Positions 25,266 to 32,557 of a stretch of DNA of 56,494 bases are shown piece after piece. The stretch is from an uncultured Clostridium sp. GTDB lineage: Bacteria > Bacillota > Clostridia > Oscillospirales > Butyricicoccaceae. The stretch is taken from positions 1-56,494 of the forward strand of contig CANEGK010000012.1 in assembly GCA_947427035.1 (NCBI GenBank). Reading direction: 5' to 3'. The notes beneath the pieces are model-generated. The model ran no database searches. It was not told the origin of the DNA and worked only from the letters and a program-made list of their open reading frames with translations. Both the position numbers and the translations under genes were made by a program. The stretch's first letter is position 1; the number at the start of each line of letters is the position of its first letter.

Positions 25266-25373
25266 GTTCTACCCTCCACCTGTTGCTTGCCTTTCATATC
25301 CCAGTATATGCCGCAATGTGCGGGTCTGCACTCATGCGGTAAAAAAGGGCTGTTAAACGCAGAGCGCAGGGTG

Positions 25374-25379
25374 TATAAT
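25374..25379 (+). promoter_or_regulatory. Promoter -10 of the ytvI-MATE unit
   Basis: Perfect TATAAT at 25374-25379 with a poor -35 candidate (TGTTAA at 25351-25356, 17-base spacer). It lies 38 bases ahead of the GTG at 25417. An activator or alternative sigma factor cannot be excluded. Confidence 0.5.
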
Positions 25380-25416
25380 AAAAGGGTATTTTACCGTATG
25401 GAAGGAGGACTTTTTT

Positions 25417-26490
25417 GTGCGGCTGCACGAAAACAAACATATCAGCTTTTTTCTGTCCATCCTTTATATTCTCTTTTTTGCTTTGACCGGCTATTTCTTT
25501 TTTAAATACGCTTTTCGCCTGCTCATTCCGCTCTTGATCGCTTATCTTTTGTCACAAATCATTACAAAACCGGTCAACTGGCTTTCACGCAAAACCATTG
25601 TGCCCCGCAAAATATGGGCCATGCTGTGTACGCTTTTGTGCGTGACGGTCGTCGGCTCGCTTGTTTCTTTCATCGTCTACCGCATCGTGTATGAAGGCGC
25701 GCAGCTCGTCAACGCCCTGCCCGGGCTGCTGGAGTCGCTGCCCGAAAAGCTCAGCCAGGCGCAGGAGTTTTTTGACAATTTTACGCACCGCCTGCCCCAG
25801 TCCATGGTTGGCGCCCCCCTTTTTAACCTGGAAACCTGGCTTTCTTCCCTGTCCTTTCCGCAAATCGATGTCAGCGCCGTCTGGTCGTCGCTTTCCCGGG
25901 CCATTTCCAGTGTGCCCGGCGCTTTGATCACCGTTGTATTCGTTTTTGTCGGCACCTATTTTCTGACCAGTGACCGCCTGGCCATCAACGCCTTTATCCA
26001 CCGCCAGCTCAGCGCAAACGCCATTGTCGCCATCGGGCGCACCAAGAGCTTTCTGTATGATTCCATCTTCAAATGGCTGCGGGCGCAGGGCATTCTAATC
26101 GGCATCACCTTCTGCGAGCTGCTTTTGGGTTTTACCGTCATACGCCAGCCCTATGCACTGGTGCTTGCCCTGATTATCGCCATTGTCGATGCGCTCCCCA
26201 TTCTGGGCGTGGGAACCGTCCTTTTGCCCTGGGCCGTCGTCTGTCTGTTTTCCGGCGAGTTCCGCATGGCGGCCTCGCTGTGCATCCTGTACGGTGTTGT
26301 GCTCATCGTCCGCAACTCGGTCGAGCCGCGCATTGTCGGCGGGCAGCTGGGCCTGCATCCCTTTGTCACTCTTTTATGCATCTACTTTGGCTACCGTCTG
26401 GCTGGTTTCGCCGGCATGTTCCTGGTGCCGGTACTTGTTCTGGTCCTTATCAAGCTGCACGAGTGGGACTATATTAAAATCTGGAAGTAA
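25417..26490 (+). CDS. ytvI: YtvI-like sporulation membrane protein (AI-2E transporter family)
   Basis: 357-residue polytopic protein of the AI-2E/PerM superfamily. Paired N-terminal helices (about 10-60) are followed by a long extracytoplasmic region (about 85-175), then five to six helices. The characteristic C-terminal block includes IIAIVDALPILGVGTVLLPW and NSVEPRIVGGQLGLHP, both strong family markers. Many Firmicutes carry this version as 'sporulation integral membrane protein YtvI', expressed in sporulating cells. Its substrate is unknown, and autoinducer export is not implied. The GTG start has AAGGAGG before it. The MATE gene begins 15 bases after the stop, so they probably share a transcript. 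Confidence 0.85.
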   Translation: MRLHENKHISFFLSILYILFFALTGYFFFKYAFRLLIPLLIAYLLSQIITKPVNWLSRKTIVPRKIWAMLCTLLCVTVVGSLVSFIVYRIVYEGAQLVNALPGLLESLPEKLSQAQEFFDNFTHRLPQSMVGAPLFNLETWLSSLSFPQIDVSAVWSSLSRAISSVPGALITVVFVFVGTYFLTSDRLAINAFIHRQLSANAIVAIGRTKSFLYDSIFKWLRAQGILIGITFCELLLGFTVIRQPYALVLALIIAIVDALPILGVGTVLLPWAVVCLFSGEFRMAASLCILYGVVLIVRNSVEPRIVGGQLGLHPFVTLLCIYFGYRLAGFAGMFLVPVLVLVLIKLHEWDYIKIWK

Positions 26491-26505
26491 AAAGGAGGCC
26501 GCCCC

Positions 26506-27879
26506 ATGGCCAAGCAAAAACAAAACGTCAACGGCATTACCGAAGGCGTCATCTGGCAGCAGCTTTTGCTCTTCTTTTTCCCTATTTTGCTGGGCACCTT
26601 TTTCCAGCAGCTTTACAATACGGCTGACGCCATGATTGTCGGCCGCTTTGTCGGCAAAGAAGCGCTGTCGGCCGTCGGCGGGACGACCAACACCATCATC
26701 AACCTGCTCATCGGCTTTTTCATCGGCCTGTCCTCGGGCGCGACCGTCATCATTTCGCAGTTTTTCGGCGCGCGCCAGCGTGAAGATGTCAGCCGCGCCG
26801 TACATACTGCCATCGCCCTTTCCGTTGCAGGCGGTGCCATCCTGACGGTTGTAGGCATTGCCGCCGCGCCGTGGGCGCTGCGGCTGCTCAACACGCCCGC
26901 CGACGTACTGCCCCATGCGCTGACCTATCTGCGCATTTATTTTGCCGGCACCATCGGCAACCTGATTTTCAACATCGGCAGCGGCATTCTGCGCGCCATC
27001 GGCGACAGCAAACGGCCGCTTTATGTCCTCATCGCCTGCTGCGGCGTCAACATCGTGCTCGACCTGCTGCTGACTATTCCTCTGGGCGTCGCAGGCGCGG
27101 GCCTGGCCACCATTCTGAGCCAGCTCGTCAGCGCCGTACTGGTGCTGATTCTTCTGGCCCGCTCGGGCGAAGACTTCCGCGTACACATGAAAAAAGTCCG
27201 CCTGCACCGCGATTTGCTCAAGGGCATTTTCCGCATCGGCCTGCCGGCCGGCCTGCAATCGGTCTTTTATTCGCTGTCCAACATGATCATCCAGTCGAGC
27301 ATCAACACCTTCGGCACCGATATTATCGCCGGCTGGACGGTTTACGGCAAAATAGACGGCATTTTCTGGATGATGATGAGCGCCTTCGGCATTTCCATCA
27401 CCACCTTTGTCGGCCAGAACTACGGCGCGCGACAATACGCCCGCGTCAAAAAGGGCGTGCGCGTCTGCCTCGGCATGGCCTTCGGCGCCTCTGCCATTCT
27501 GTGTCTGATCATTTATGTGTTCGGCGGCGCCGTCACCCATCTGTTTACTGACGACCCGGCCGTCGTCGAGCAGAGCCGGTATATTCTGCGCTTTATGGTC
27601 CCCTACTTCCTGACCTATGTATGCATCGAAATTCTCTCCGGCGCGCTGCGCGGCTCGGGCGATTCGCTGCGCCCCATGCTGATGACCTGCTTCGGCGTGT
27701 GCGGCACCCGCGTCGCCTGGATTCTGCTCGCCGTCCCCTACTTTAAAACCTTTGCGTCCGTCATGGTCAGCTACCCCATCAGCTGGACCTTGTCTTCCAT
27801 CCTTTTCATCCTTTATTACAAATATTTCAGCGCATTGCGCAACCTCAACGTCGACATGCCGCTGCCCGGCGCGCAATAA
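26506..27879 (+). CDS. MATE-family multidrug efflux transporter
   Basis: 457 residues with about twelve membrane helices in two homologous halves. The opening ITEGVIWQQLLLFFFPILLG and the following QQLYNTADAMIVGRFVGKEA are typical of NorM/DinF-type MATE proteins, which export cationic drugs using a Na+ or H+ gradient. The second half repeats the pattern (GIFRIGLPAGLQSVFYSLSN, then SFGISITTFVGQNYGAR-like sequence). The ATG has AAAGGAGG nine bases upstream. It is the second gene of the ytvI unit and is followed by a strong terminator. Substrate cannot be deduced. Confidence 0.92.
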   Translation: MAKQKQNVNGITEGVIWQQLLLFFFPILLGTFFQQLYNTADAMIVGRFVGKEALSAVGGTTNTIINLLIGFFIGLSSGATVIISQFFGARQREDVSRAVHTAIALSVAGGAILTVVGIAAAPWALRLLNTPADVLPHALTYLRIYFAGTIGNLIFNIGSGILRAIGDSKRPLYVLIACCGVNIVLDLLLTIPLGVAGAGLATILSQLVSAVLVLILLARSGEDFRVHMKKVRLHRDLLKGIFRIGLPAGLQSVFYSLSNMIIQSSINTFGTDIIAGWTVYGKIDGIFWMMMSAFGISITTFVGQNYGARQYARVKKGVRVCLGMAFGASAILCLIIYVFGGAVTHLFTDDPAVVEQSRYILRFMVPYFLTYVCIEILSGALRGSGDSLRPMLMTCFGVCGTRVAWILLAVPYFKTFASVMVSYPISWTLSSILFILYYKYFSALRNLNVDMPLPGAQ

Positions 27880-27894
27880 TAAAACCTGCACGCG

Positions 27895-27933
27895 AAAAGC
27901 TCCCCCTGTTAAAAGCAATGGGGGAGCTTTTTT
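27895..27933. terminator. Bidirectional terminator between the MATE and carboxypeptidase genes
   Basis: Arms AAAAGCTCCCCC and GGGGGAGCTTTT around a 13-base loop, with T-runs on both strands. It can end both convergent units. Confidence 0.85.
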
Positions 27934-27979
27934 CATTCATTATGCGGCCGGCAATGCGCTGTTTGCAGGGCGGCAACAT

Positions 27980-28876
27980 CTAATCAAGGCGTTTCAAAAT
28001 CTTGATAGCGTCTTCGATATGGTGCGGCGCCGAGCGTGTGCTGCCGCCCGCCCCCGCGGTAATGAGAATATATTCCTCGCCGTCTTTTTCGGCCAGACTG
28101 GCCAGGCACAGCCCTGCTTCTATCGTATAGCCCGTCTTGCCGCCCAGCAGACGGCCGCCGGGGAACTCGTCGGTCTCCGCCTTTTCAAACATTGAGGAAC
28201 GCACGGTGATCCCATCCGGATGCAGGTTGGTCGGCCCGGTCGAGTGCCGGCGGCTGGTAAACGCCTCACGGAAGTCGGGGTTCTGCAACGCCGCTTCCAG
28301 CAGGCGGGCCATGTCCCGCGCTGTAGTATAATGCTTTTCGTCGTGCAGCCCGACAACACCGGTAAAGTGGGTCCCCTGCATGTCCAGCTGTGCGGCGCGC
28401 TCGTTCATCAGCGCGACAAAGGCGGGCTCGTCCCCCGCCACATCACAGGCCAGGGCCACGCAGCATTCGGCGCCCGACGGCAGCAGCGCACCGTAAACCA
28501 GATCGATAACAGGCACCTCTTCGCCGGGCAAAAAGCCCGCCTGTACGGCGTTCTGCCGCTGCAAACCTTCAACCATTTTCTGTGTGATGCACACCGTTTT
28601 TTGCAGGTCTTCCGTGTGCTCCAGCGCCACGAGCACCGTCATGATTTTGGTCATGGACGCCGGATAAATTCTTTCATCCGCCCTGCGCTCGTGAATTACC
28701 GCGCCGTCGCTGCGGCGGACGAGCAGCACATTGCGGCTGTACAGGGTATGCGGCAGTCCGTCGGCCGCCGGCATGTAAAACCAAAGCACCGCGCCCAGGA
28801 AAAGCAGCGCGAACAGCGGTACAAGCTTTCGTATTTTTCCTCGTTCTTTTCGTATTTCAGGCTGCAATGGATTCAC
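27980..28876 (-). CDS. Serine-type D-alanyl-D-alanine carboxypeptidase in a VanRS-like operon
   Basis: Trims the terminal D-Ala from peptidoglycan pentapeptides. From the GTG at 28876 (AAAGGA seven bases upstream) it has 298 residues. A basic N-terminus and one hydrophobic helix (about 17-35) act as a signal anchor, followed by the S11-family domain. Catalytic SMTK is Ser74-Lys77, the second motif is SGA at 134-136 instead of the more usual SGN, and KTG is at 247-249 (GGKTGYT). The SGA variant is known in related clostridial enzymes, so activity is still likely. It is 29 bases downstream of the sensor kinase gene and would lower pentapeptide content, a job done by VanY in glycopeptide-resistance clusters. 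VanY itself is a zinc enzyme, so this is an analogue. Confidence 0.88.
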   Translation of the reverse strand: MNPLQPEIRKERGKIRKLVPLFALLFLGAVLWFYMPAADGLPHTLYSRNVLLVRRSDGAVIHERRADERIYPASMTKIMTVLVALEHTEDLQKTVCITQKMVEGLQRQNAVQAGFLPGEEVPVIDLVYGALLPSGAECCVALACDVAGDEPAFVALMNERAAQLDMQGTHFTGVVGLHDEKHYTTARDMARLLEAALQNPDFREAFTSRRHSTGPTNLHPDGITVRSSMFEKAETDEFPGGRLLGGKTGYTIEAGLCLASLAEKDGEEYILITAGAGGSTRSAPHHIEDAIKILKRLD

Positions 28877-28905
28877 CCGCCCGTCCTTTAACAAAGTCGA
28901 AAATT

Positions 28906-30030
28906 TCAGTTTCCGCTTTCCGGCAAAGCGACTTCAAATACCGTTGTGCCTGCCTCACTGCGCACCGAGATGCGGCCGCCATGCGCTTCAACGATCTCTT
29001 TTGCAATGGCCAGTCCTAACCCGGCTCCGCCCGTATTGCTTGAACGCGAAGTGTCCAGGCGGTAAAACTTTTCAAAAATGCTTTCCAGCTTATGTTTTGG
29101 AATGGTTTTTCCATAATTCTCAACCGCTACATACACTTCATTCTGTTCCTTCCACGCCCGGATATGTATGGCGGTTCCAGGGTCGCTGTATGCCACGGCG
29201 TTTTTCAAAATATTGTTGAACACACGGGCCAGTTTGTCCGGGTCGGCATAAACGGCCAACCCGGCAGCGCAGTCGAGCTCGGCCGTCTTGTTCTGCGGCG
29301 CCAGCATGGGGTAAAACTCATCCGCCATTTGCGCCAGCATGTGCGACAAATCGACCATTTCACATTCCAGCGTAATGGCCTGCAAATTAAACCGGGTGAT
29401 GTCAAAGAACTCGTCGATCAGCTGCTCCAGTCGGTAAGCTTTTTCCAGGGTGACGCCGATGTAGTGCGCACGCTGCTCGGCCGGCATATCGGGCGCTTCG
29501 TCCAGCAGGTTCAGATAGCCGATGACCGAGGTCAGCGGCGTTTTTATATCGTGCGCCAGGTAAACGACCAGATCGTTTTTCCGCATTTCCGCCTGGCTGG
29601 CCACCTGCTGCCGCCGTGCCAGCTCGTTTTTTGCTTCGTTGAGCTTTTTCTCTAAAAAATCAAACTCCTCGGGCATGCGGATGGGTTCTCCGCCCTCGTC
29701 AAACAGCCGATCGACCCCTTCGGCCATGCGGGCGATCCCCCGGCTCATGTGGCGGACAACAAAATAAACCGACACGAAAAACAGAAGAATAAAGGAAATG
29801 GTAAACCACAGGCCGGCATTTCGCACAAATACATATTTATAAATCAAATATGCATCGTCATAACTCAGCCCCAAAAGGCGCAGACAGGTGTTGATAAAAC
29901 CCGACACGACGCCGTCGGGCAGGTTGAGGATAATCAGCCATAAAACGCCCCAGGCCGCCAGCGCCGGAAGCGGCGCCAGCATAAGCCGCAGCAGCATTTT
30001 GCGGCGGAGCGCCGCAGCGTCATTTTTCAA
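28906..30030 (-). CDS. VanS-like sensor histidine kinase
   Basis: 374-residue sensor. Two membrane helices (about 15-36 and 73-93) flank a short extracytoplasmic loop of about 35 residues. A HAMP-like linker comes next. The H-box YLAHDIKTPLTSVIGYLNLL has His160 as the phosphorylated residue, followed by N (NNILKNAVAYS), G1/F (KLESIFEKFYRLD) and G2 (GGAGLGLAIAKEIV) boxes. The H-box and F-box wording is very close to VanS of enterococcal vancomycin resistance clusters. It overlaps the response regulator gene by 11 bases. By analogy it may sense cell-wall stress, but the small sensor loop gives no direct evidence of ligand. Confidence 0.9.
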   Translation of the reverse strand: MKNDAAALRRKMLLRLMLAPLPALAAWGVLWLIILNLPDGVVSGFINTCLRLLGLSYDDAYLIYKYVFVRNAGLWFTISFILLFFVSVYFVVRHMSRGIARMAEGVDRLFDEGGEPIRMPEEFDFLEKKLNEAKNELARRQQVASQAEMRKNDLVVYLAHDIKTPLTSVIGYLNLLDEAPDMPAEQRAHYIGVTLEKAYRLEQLIDEFFDITRFNLQAITLECEMVDLSHMLAQMADEFYPMLAPQNKTAELDCAAGLAVYADPDKLARVFNNILKNAVAYSDPGTAIHIRAWKEQNEVYVAVENYGKTIPKHKLESIFEKFYRLDTSRSSNTGGAGLGLAIAKEIVEAHGGRISVRSEAGTTVFEVALPESGN

Positions 30031-30718
30031 TCTTGTACCCCACTCCCCATACTGTTTTGATGTACCTGGGCCGGTCGGCCGAATCGCCCAGCTTTTCGCG
30101 CAGATGGCGGATATGCACCATCACGGTATTGCTGCTGCTGGCAAAGTATTTTTCACCCCAGACCTCGTGAAACAGCTCTTCGGTGCTGACTACCTTGCCG
30201 CGGCTTTGGCACAGCACCCAAAGGATGGAAAACTCGGTGGGCGTCAACGCCAGCGGCTTTTCATTGAGCGTACATTCGTGCGTTTCTCGGTTCAAAACCA
30301 GGCCGGACACTGTGACGGTGTCGCTTTCGCGTTCCTCCCCTGTTTTGTTGTAATGTGTAAAGCGCCGCAGCTGCGCCTTGACGCGCGCCACCAGTTCGAG
30401 CGGCCGGAAAGGCTTGGTGACATAGTCGTCGGCCCCCAGCGTCAGGCCGGTGATTTTATCAATTTCCTGCTCGCGGGCCGTCAGCATAATGACGGGATAG
30501 GTGTGTTTTTCGCGAATATGCCGACAAATTTCAAACCCGCTGATGCCGGGCAGCATGACATCCAGGATAGCGAGATCCAGCGCCTGACTGTCGACAATTT
30601 CAAGAGCCTGTTCGGATGTATAGCATTTATAAACCTGGTAATTTTCAGCCTTCAAATATAGCTCTACCAAGTCGGCGATTTCCTTTTCATCATCCACGAC
30701 GAGAATTGTATAGCTCAT
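30020..30718 (-). CDS. VanR-like OmpR-family response regulator
   Basis: 232 residues: receiver domain (1-115) with Asp9-Asp10, phosphoacceptor Asp53 (LAILDVMLPG), Thr80 and Lys102, then a winged-helix OmpR-type DNA-binding domain (about 130-230). Similarity to enterococcal VanR is striking throughout, for example EIADLVELYLK, KITGLTLGADDYVTKPFRPL, ALTPTEFSILWVLC and the C-terminal YIKTVWGVGYKIEK. It is the first gene of the regulator-kinase-carboxypeptidase operon. The promoter region has two TTAAG repeats 11 bases apart, as expected for autoregulation. No vanH, vanA-type ligase or vanX is present in the window. Confidence 0.92.
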   Translation of the reverse strand: MSYTILVVDDEKEIADLVELYLKAENYQVYKCYTSEQALEIVDSQALDLAILDVMLPGISGFEICRHIREKHTYPVIMLTAREQEIDKITGLTLGADDYVTKPFRPLELVARVKAQLRRFTHYNKTGEERESDTVTVSGLVLNRETHECTLNEKPLALTPTEFSILWVLCQSRGKVVSTEELFHEVWGEKYFASSSNTVMVHIRHLREKLGDSADRPRYIKTVWGVGYKIEK

Positions 30719-30790
30719 ATCTTTTATCTTCTCCCAAAAGCCGCTGCTTTTGAGAACCCCTTTACTGGCGAAGTGATTGCTTGCAAATTC

Positions 30791-30835
30791 ATTGTATCAT
30801 AAAGGCATGTGCCCTGCACCTTAACATTTTCTTAA
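30791..30835 (-). promoter_or_regulatory. Promoter and direct repeats of the VanRS-like operon
   Basis: Minus strand: TTAAG at 30835-30831 and again at 30824-30820, exactly 11 bases apart (one helical turn, the OmpR-family arrangement). TACAAT lies at 30796-30791. There is no good -35 hexamer; the repeats end just upstream of where it would lie, which fits an activator-dependent promoter. The leader further down contains a small hairpin (CAAAAGC/GCTTTTG). Confidence 0.5.
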
Positions 30836-30971
30836 TCTTCACACATTTGTATAAACTTTTCACTGTCCAAAAAAGCTTTTGAAAAGAATATCTTTGCGTT
30901 TTTAAAACTTTTATTGTTGAGTCGCCCTATGCAATTCTTCTTATGAATACCAAAGCTTTAGTTTGCGCCAT

Positions 30972-31006
30972 AAAAAAACAGGGAGCTATAGGCTTCCTGT
31001 TTTTTT
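30972..31006. terminator. Orphan terminator-like hairpin in an AT-rich intergenic region
   Basis: Arms AAACAGGGAGC and GCTTCCTGTTT (one G-T pair) around a five-base loop, flanked by A-runs and T-runs so that either strand could terminate. No gene ends near it: the nearest are the VanR-like start at 30718 and the small regulator start at 31253. The intergenic region 30719-31252 otherwise holds the VanR-side promoter, a 0A-box-like site and a plus-strand promoter. Confidence 0.6.
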
Positions 31007-31155
31007 ACTCCCTTGAAAAACTTATGCCGGCGTTTGCCTGGGGCGCTGTGGTTTGCCGACATGATGAATACAACGTTGCTTTGTCGCATTCTTTTTTTAC
31101 AATATCCTTATAGACTCTTCAGCAGCCAAGTGGAGCTTCTAATTTTAATGTTGAC

Positions 31156-31162
31156 TTTCGAC
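31156..31162 (-). promoter_or_regulatory. Spo0A-box-like site
   Basis: TTCGACA on the plus strand, which is TGTCGAA on the minus strand, an exact match to the core 0A box. It lies 91 bases ahead of the gene pair that includes a Spo0A output-domain protein. One seven-base match can occur by chance, so functional binding is inferred only from context. Confidence 0.4.
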
Positions 31163-31202
31163 AGATTTCTCGTGAAATCTTATCAAAATTCCTGTATATA
31201 AG

Positions 31203-31232
31203 TTGTCATAAAACGACGGATTTTGCCATAAT
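31203..31232 (+). promoter_or_regulatory. Promoter of the small regulator pair
   Basis: TTGTCA (31203-31208), 18-base spacer, CATAAT (31227-31232). The ATG at 31253 follows after AAAGAGG. Confidence 0.55.
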
Positions 31233-31252
31233 GATTAAAGAGGTACGTGTGT

Positions 31253-31474
31253 ATGGCAAAAACAGTGAACCGCTATCTTTCCGAGCTTTTGCAGGCATAC
31301 CAGGAAATCACACAGAAAACGTACATTGAAATGGCGCTGGATTTTGATATCACCCTTTCCAACCTTTACCTGTACAGAACCGGGAAGGGAAACCCGCGCG
31401 CAAGTACGATTGACAAAATTGTAAGCACGGTAGAAGAACGCTGTCCAAAGGCTTTTGAAAAAGTCAGCAGATAA
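31253..31474 (+). CDS. Small Cro/CI-type helix-turn-helix protein
   Basis: 73 residues from the ATG at 31253 (AAAGAGG nine bases upstream; an in-frame GTG two codons earlier is too close). Almost the whole protein is one XRE-like DNA-binding domain. A helix (LLQAYQEITQKTYIEMA) is followed by the turn and recognition helix FDITLSNLYLYRTGKGNPR and a closing helix (STIDKIVSTVEE). There is no effector domain. It is 19 bases ahead of the Spo0A-like gene, so the two are likely one operon. The region is clearly AT-richer than its neighbours, which may point to recent acquisition. Target unknown. Confidence 0.7.
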   Translation: MAKTVNRYLSELLQAYQEITQKTYIEMALDFDITLSNLYLYRTGKGNPRASTIDKIVSTVEERCPKAFEKVSR

Positions 31475-31493
31475 TGGACGCAAAGGGGAAGAC

Positions 31494-31847
31494 ATGGAAC
31501 ATCAGAAAAAAGTTGAAGAACTATTGAGCAGCCTGGGTGTAACCGCAAATTACACAGGCTTTTTTTATATATCTGCGGCGATTATGCTGTGTATGGAGCA
31601 TCCGGAGCAGCTGACAATGATCACAAAACAGCTGTATCCGGAGGTTGCCCGACAATACAAAACCAATTGGCGGGCAGTCGAAAGAAATATTCGGACGGCA
31701 GGCTGTGTTATTTGGCGTGAAAACCACCCGTTACTGGAAAAACTGGCGCGCCGGCCGCTTGCCAAAAAGCCCTGCAACGCGCAGCTGCTGGCTATTCTGT
31801 CATCCGGCCTGCGAGCCATGGAACCGGAAGAAACGGCGCCGCGCTGA
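31494..31847 (+). CDS. Free-standing Spo0A C-terminal (output) domain protein
   Basis: 117 residues from the ATG at 31494 (AAGGGG upstream). It matches the DNA-binding output domain of the sporulation master regulator Spo0A but has no receiver domain. Landmarks are LGVTANYTGFFYISAAIMLC, then QLYPEVARQYKTNWRAVERN followed by IRTAGCVIW (helix-turn-helix and recognition helix region), and KPCNAQLLAILSSGLR at the end. In Spo0A the corresponding helices contact the 0A box and sigma factor. Without a receiver it would not be phosphorylation-gated. It could compete with Spo0A, act constitutively, or regulate its own gene through the 0A-box-like site upstream. Not a truncated spo0A: the start and ribosome site are intact. 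Confidence 0.78.
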   Translation: MEHQKKVEELLSSLGVTANYTGFFYISAAIMLCMEHPEQLTMITKQLYPEVARQYKTNWRAVERNIRTAGCVIWRENHPLLEKLARRPLAKKPCNAQLLAILSSGLRAMEPEETAPR

Positions 31848-31938
31848 AGACGATAAAAATGCCGCAGCCGTCCCAGAAACCGCTATGGATGCAGTCCGGT
31901 ACAGCGCGCATTGATTTTCAAACCGCCCAGAATATACA

Positions 31939-31974
31939 AAGGCTCCGGCAGCCAGAAGCTCCGGGGCCTTTTTT
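31939..31974. terminator. Bidirectional terminator between Spo0A-like and VanZ-like genes
   Basis: Arms AAAGGCTCCGG and CCGGGGCCTTT (one wobble pair), T-run on the plus strand and a short T-rich tail on the minus strand. It serves the convergent small-regulator operon and the thrC-apgM-VanZ unit. Confidence 0.75.
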
Positions 31975-31975
31975 G

Positions 31976-32557
31976 CTATTCCCGGGCAAAGCGCCCGACA
32001 CGCCGCAGCAGGGCAAAGCAGCCATAACCGGCCAGCGTGCCCAGCGTATTTAAAATGACGTCGTCAATGTCAACCGAGCGGAAAATAAATACCTGCAAGC
32101 ACTCAATCAGGCAGGACGCTGCGGCGCCGAGCAGCGCTGTTTTGTACCATTTGCGCCAGCGCCGCCATAAAAGCGGCGGGAAAAAACCGATGGGCGCGAA
32201 CATCCCGATATTCCCGAGGATGTTGATGATGAACAGCGCGCCGTTGCCGCGTGTAAAATATTGGCCAATGGTGCGAAAAGGGACGAGATTCAGCCCGTTG
32301 AACCGTCCTTCCCAACCTACTGAAAAGACGGTGACGGCGCGTGTCCGGCCGCTTTCATCCAGATACAGGCCCGGCATAACGGTCTGCGAAGCCAATCCCA
32401 CGCAAAAGAGCACAAAGCACAGCAGCAAAACCTCACGCGGCCACGAGATAAACTCCCGTTTGCGGCGCAGCCATAAAAAGCGGGCCACAAGCCAAACGGG
32501 CAGCGCCAGCAGCATCCACGGCAGCATTTCGCCGGCATAGGCCAGAATATGCTGCAT
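31976..32557 (-). CDS. VanZ-family membrane protein
   Basis: 193 residues with four to five membrane helices and the VanZ family pattern: NLVPFRTI, then INILGNIGMFAPIGFFPPLL, IECLQVFIFRSVDIDDVILN and a Gly-rich last helix (GTLAGYGCFALL). VanZ of Tn1546 gives low-level teicoplanin resistance by an unclear mechanism; most chromosomal homologues have no proven role. It directly abuts the apgM stop, at the 3' end of the thrC operon, yet is only about 1.3 kb from the VanRS-like operon on the same strand. Whether that proximity is meaningful cannot be judged from sequence alone. Confidence 0.85.
   Translation of the reverse strand: MQHILAYAGEMLPWMLLALPVWLVARFLWLRRKREFISWPREVLLLCFVLFCVGLASQTVMPGLYLDESGRTRAVTVFSVGWEGRFNGLNLVPFRTIGQYFTRGNGALFIINILGNIGMFAPIGFFPPLLWRRWRKWYKTALLGAAASCLIECLQVFIFRSVDIDDVILNTLGTLAGYGCFALLRRVGRFARE

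Noticed and set aside
25266..25416. Possible lysine riboswitch ahead of lysC
   Set aside because: The minus-strand leader is about 100 bases at most before the divergent promoter, shorter than the known L-box, and I see none of its conserved helices.
26374..27936. A 520-codon open frame on the minus strand opposite the MATE gene
   Set aside because: It is antisense to a well-formed transporter gene, has Asp/Gly/Gln-rich composition typical of shadow frames, and crosses the bidirectional terminator.
31013..31201. A 62-codon plus-strand frame ahead of the small regulator pair
   Set aside because: No ribosome site, no family match, and it runs through the region holding the 0A-box-like site up to the promoter.
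31494..31847. Truncated spo0A pseudogene
   Set aside because: It has its own ATG and ribosome site, a distinct linker-free start, and no receiver-coding remnant upstream, where another intact small gene sits.
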